A stretch of DNA of 64,000 nt, from positions 372,001 through 436,000 of the forward strand of contig MSHE01000032.1 in the NCBI GenBank assembly GCA_001941025.1, written 5' to 3'. The DNA is from Lachnospiraceae bacterium Zagget3. Lineage in GTDB: Bacteria > Bacillota_A > Clostridia > Lachnospirales > Lachnospiraceae. The notes under the pieces are model-generated. The model was given only the letters and a program-made list of their open reading frames with translations, was not told the origin of the DNA and ran no database searches. The position numbers and the translations under genes were made by a program. Below, in pieces: positions 62,043-64,000 of the stretch (position 1 is its first letter; each line of letters starts with the position of its first letter).

Positions 62043-62071
62043 TTTACTATTTATGTCCAAAATGCTACACT
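62043..62071 (+). promoter_or_regulatory. Promoter of ferritin gene
   Basis: TTTACT (62043-62048), a 17-base spacer and TACACT (62066-62071), about 50 bases before the ATG. No clear Fur box is seen. Confidence 0.5.
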
Positions 62072-62121
62072 GGAAAAGCAGGAAAAAACACTATATTTCA
62101 CTCAATTACAGGAGGTTTGAC

Positions 62122-62640
62122 ATGGATAGGACAGTAGCCAGATTAATCAACGACCAGATCACGAAAGAATTCTATTCCGCCTATCTGTACCTGGACATCG
62201 CGAACTACTACTCGGCCAAAGGCCTGGACGGGTTCGCCAACTGGTACATCATTCAGGCGAAAGAGGAAGAGGATCACGCAATGCTCTTCTATCAATATAT
62301 GCACAACTGCGGAGAAACCGTCACTCTCAAAGCCATCGCGAAACCGGACAAGAAATTCACCACCGACCCGATGAGCCCGCTGAAAGTCGGACTGGAGCAT
62401 GAGCGGTATGTCACATCCCTCATCAACAAGATCTACGCCGCGGCGGACAAGGTCAACGACTACCAGACGATGGGAGTCCTCGACTGGTTCGTCAAAGAAC
62501 AGGGGGAGGAGGAGAAAAACGCCTCCGACCTGATCTCTAAGATGAAACAGTTCGGAGGCGAAGCTTCCGGTCTGTATCTGTTAAACAAGGAGCTCGGCTC
62601 CCGCAGCTACTCCGCGCCGTCACTGGATCTCGACGACTGA
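62122..62640 (+). CDS. ftnA: Ferritin
   Basis: The 172-residue four-helix protein has the ferroxidase ligands in EFYSAYLYLDIANYYSAKG (Glu17 region), KEEEDHAMLFYQYM (Glu and His of ExxH) and WFVKEQGEEEKNA. It stores iron as ferric mineral in a 24-mer cage and limits Fenton damage. The ATG at 62122 has GGAGG 6 bases upstream; an ATG at 62053 lies in the promoter. It is monocistronic, with a terminator after it. Confidence 0.96.
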   Translation: MDRTVARLINDQITKEFYSAYLYLDIANYYSAKGLDGFANWYIIQAKEEEDHAMLFYQYMHNCGETVTLKAIAKPDKKFTTDPMSPLKVGLEHERYVTSLINKIYAAADKVNDYQTMGVLDWFVKEQGEEEKNASDLISKMKQFGGEASGLYLLNKELGSRSYSAPSLDLDD

Positions 62641-62673
62641 ACCCGCAGGGAAAACAATCACTAGAAACACAAG

Positions 62674-62716
62674 ACGGAACTGTCGCACCAAGTGGTTCAC
62701 GCGCAGTTCCGTTTTT
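62674..62716 (+). terminator. Terminator after ferritin
   Basis: ACGGAACTG and CAGTTCCGT form a perfect 9-bp stem followed by TTTT, 34 bases after the ferritin stop. Confidence 0.8.
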
Positions 62717-62729
62717 ACGAGGTGTACTT

Positions 62730-64000
62730 ATGAAGAATAAAATGGTAAAAAAAGGACTCGCAGCAATCGTATCTCTGACACTGGTCTTTTCCCTCACGGC
62801 CCTTGCGGGATGCGGCACGGAATCCGCGGACGGCGCATCGGAGCAGGCGGACGGCGGCGAAACGGAACAGGCGGACAGCGCGGAAACGGAACAAGCGGAT
62901 ATATCCGCGGAGGAAGCGAAACAGACGGATACCTCTGCGGAGGAAACGGCCGCGGCATCCGACGATATCATCGTACTCTTTACAAACGATGTCCACTGCG
63001 CGGTGGATGACAACCTGGGCTATGAGGGACTGGCGGCCTATGAGAACCTGATGGAAGAAGAGACCGACTATGTGACGCTGGTGGACCTCGGCGACGCTGT
63101 ACAGGGGGAGGCCCTCGCCGCTATCTCCGAAGGGGAGTATGTCATTGATGTCATGAACGCGGTCGGGTATGATCTGGCCGTGCTCGGAAATCACGAATTT
63201 GATTACGGAATCGACCAGCTGTCCCATCTGATCGATCAGGCAGACGCGCGGTATCTGTCCTGCAACCTGACCGCTTCCGGGGAAGGGGAAAGCCTGGTAG
63301 AGCAGATCGAGCCGTATGAGATCCTCTCCTACGGGGATGTACAGGTCGCCTATATCGGCGTGAGCACGCCGGAGACCATGTCCCGGACCGCACAGTCCAT
63401 GTTTCAGGATGAGGACGGGAATTTTATCTACGATTTTGGCGGATCGGACAGTGAGCAGTTCTATGAAACGGTACAGGGATATGTGGATGAATGCCGGTCG
63501 GAAGGCGCGGACTATGTGATCCTGCTGACCCATCTCGGCGTGTTGGACTCCTCGTCTCCCTACACCTCGACGGAGCTGATCGCGGCGACGACCGGCGTGG
63601 ACGCGGTGCTGGACGGGCATTCGCATACCGTCATTCCGTCCGCCGTGATCGCAAACGCGGACGGAGACCCGGTGGTACTTTCCTCCACCGGAACGGAGCT
63701 AGAAAATATAGGGAGGTTGACGATCACCGCGAGCGGGGATATCTCCTCCACGCTGATCTCCTATGTGGATTATGAGGATGAAGAGACCGCGTCGTACCTC
63801 GCGGATATCCAACAGGATTACGAGCAGATCCTCACCACGGTCGTGGGAGAAAGCGAGGTGCTGTTGACGATCGCTACGGATGACGGCATTCGGCTGGTGC
63901 GCAACCGGGAGACAAACACGGGAGACTTCTGCGCGGATGCCTATCGGGCAGTCACCGGCGCGGATGTCGCGTTTGTGAACGGAGGAGGGATCCGCGACGG
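62730..64000 (+). CDS. 5'-nucleotidase/UshA-like phosphoesterase lipoprotein (partial)
   Basis: The frame is open from the ATG at 62730 (GAGGTG upstream) to the window edge, 423 codons. A signal peptide ends in lipobox ALAGC. A Glu/Ala/Thr/Asp linker with repeated ETEQAD units (about residues 30-70) leads to a calcineurin-like domain: VLFTNDVHCAVD, LVDLGDAVQGE, VLGNHEFDYG, LLTHLG and DGHSHTV, the full metal set of UshA/CpdB-type enzymes. A 5'-nucleotidase C-terminal domain begins near TNTGDFCADAYR. It should release phosphate from extracellular nucleotides. Its C-terminus is not in the window. Confidence 0.92.
   Translation, partial: MKNKMVKKGLAAIVSLTLVFSLTALAGCGTESADGASEQADGGETEQADSAETEQADISAEEAKQTDTSAEETAAASDDIIVLFTNDVHCAVDDNLGYEGLAAYENLMEEETDYVTLVDLGDAVQGEALAAISEGEYVIDVMNAVGYDLAVLGNHEFDYGIDQLSHLIDQADARYLSCNLTASGEGESLVEQIEPYEILSYGDVQVAYIGVSTPETMSRTAQSMFQDEDGNFIYDFGGSDSEQFYETVQGYVDECRSEGADYVILLTHLGVLDSSSPYTSTELIAATTGVDAVLDGHSHTVIPSAVIANADGDPVVLSSTGTELENIGRLTITASGDISSTLISYVDYEDEETASYLADIQQDYEQILTTVVGESEVLLTIATDDGIRLVRNRETNTGDFCADAYRAVTGADVAFVNGGGIRD

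Overview
The window looks like a chromosomal stretch from a GC-rich anaerobic Firmicute of the Clostridia, most likely Lachnospiraceae. This is inferred from gene content: a SCIFF ranthipeptide locus next to a fused secDF, a complete bacterial V-type ATPase operon in Enterococcus ntp order, a butyrate-type thl-hbd-bcd-etfBA cluster, and a flavodiiron protein fused to rubredoxin. No plasmid, prophage, IS, CRISPR or rRNA signal was seen. Nearly all genes are on the minus strand. Coding density is very high: no gap without a gene exceeds about 215 bases.

Layout (minus strand unless stated). 1-3658: an OmpR-type response regulator and sensor kinase in one transcript with two envelope proteins (a membrane-anchored unknown and a TPR lipoprotein cut by the window edge). 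3812-4804 (+): a PHP-domain phosphoesterase. 4784-14506: a PfkB sugar kinase at the end of the V-ATPase operon ntpFIKECGABD, whose promoter lies in an AT-rich region full of inverted and direct repeats. 14721-18228: an MGS-like protein with altered catalytic residues, an MBL-fold/RMMBL nuclease and a DUF815 ATPase. 18412-23615: etfA, etfB, bcd, hbd, thl, with no crotonase. 23760-26565: ROK glucokinase, divergent from a Na/Pi cotransporter (+). 26568-34625: flavorubredoxin, amidase lipoprotein, carB, carA, serS. 34808-39248: glyA, a ferredoxin-like aldo/keto reductase, a cysteine-synthase-like enzyme, and an SDR coupled to a 48-residue membrane peptide. 39393-43261: secDF and the SCIFF maturase and precursor. 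43413-50131: a small unknown (+), a YfcE phosphoesterase, a zinc-ribbon/TPR membrane protein, a 44-residue acidic peptide, folC, valS. 50339-52912: a metal-efflux operon (HMA chaperone, P-type ATPase, ArsR/SmtB repressor) with a 14-bp palindromic operator. 53066-54577 (+): a two-domain PPK2 polyphosphate kinase. 54673-56328: an unusual protein fusing an antitoxin-like zinc-finger/HTH module to a class V aminotransferase. 56436-61971: two tRNA clusters (11 tRNAs, none with encoded CCA) around rdgB, a THUMP methyltransferase, a HAAS-domain protein and HtrA. 62122-64000 (+): ferritin and a 5'-nucleotidase lipoprotein running off the window.

The physiology is that of a fermenting anaerobe. The Bcd/Etf system handles crotonyl-CoA reduction and can bifurcate electrons. 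The V-ATPase rotor ring keeps the Na+ ligands of Enterococcus hirae NtpK, and flavorubredoxin and ferritin handle O2 and iron. Least ordinary features: the HTH-aminotransferase fusion with a relict ribosome-binding site at the joint and a palindrome in its promoter; a roughly 140-bp structured intergenic repeat present twice in opposite orientations; the repeat-framed V-ATPase promoter; and the MGS-like protein. All calls come from reading the sequence; no database search was run.
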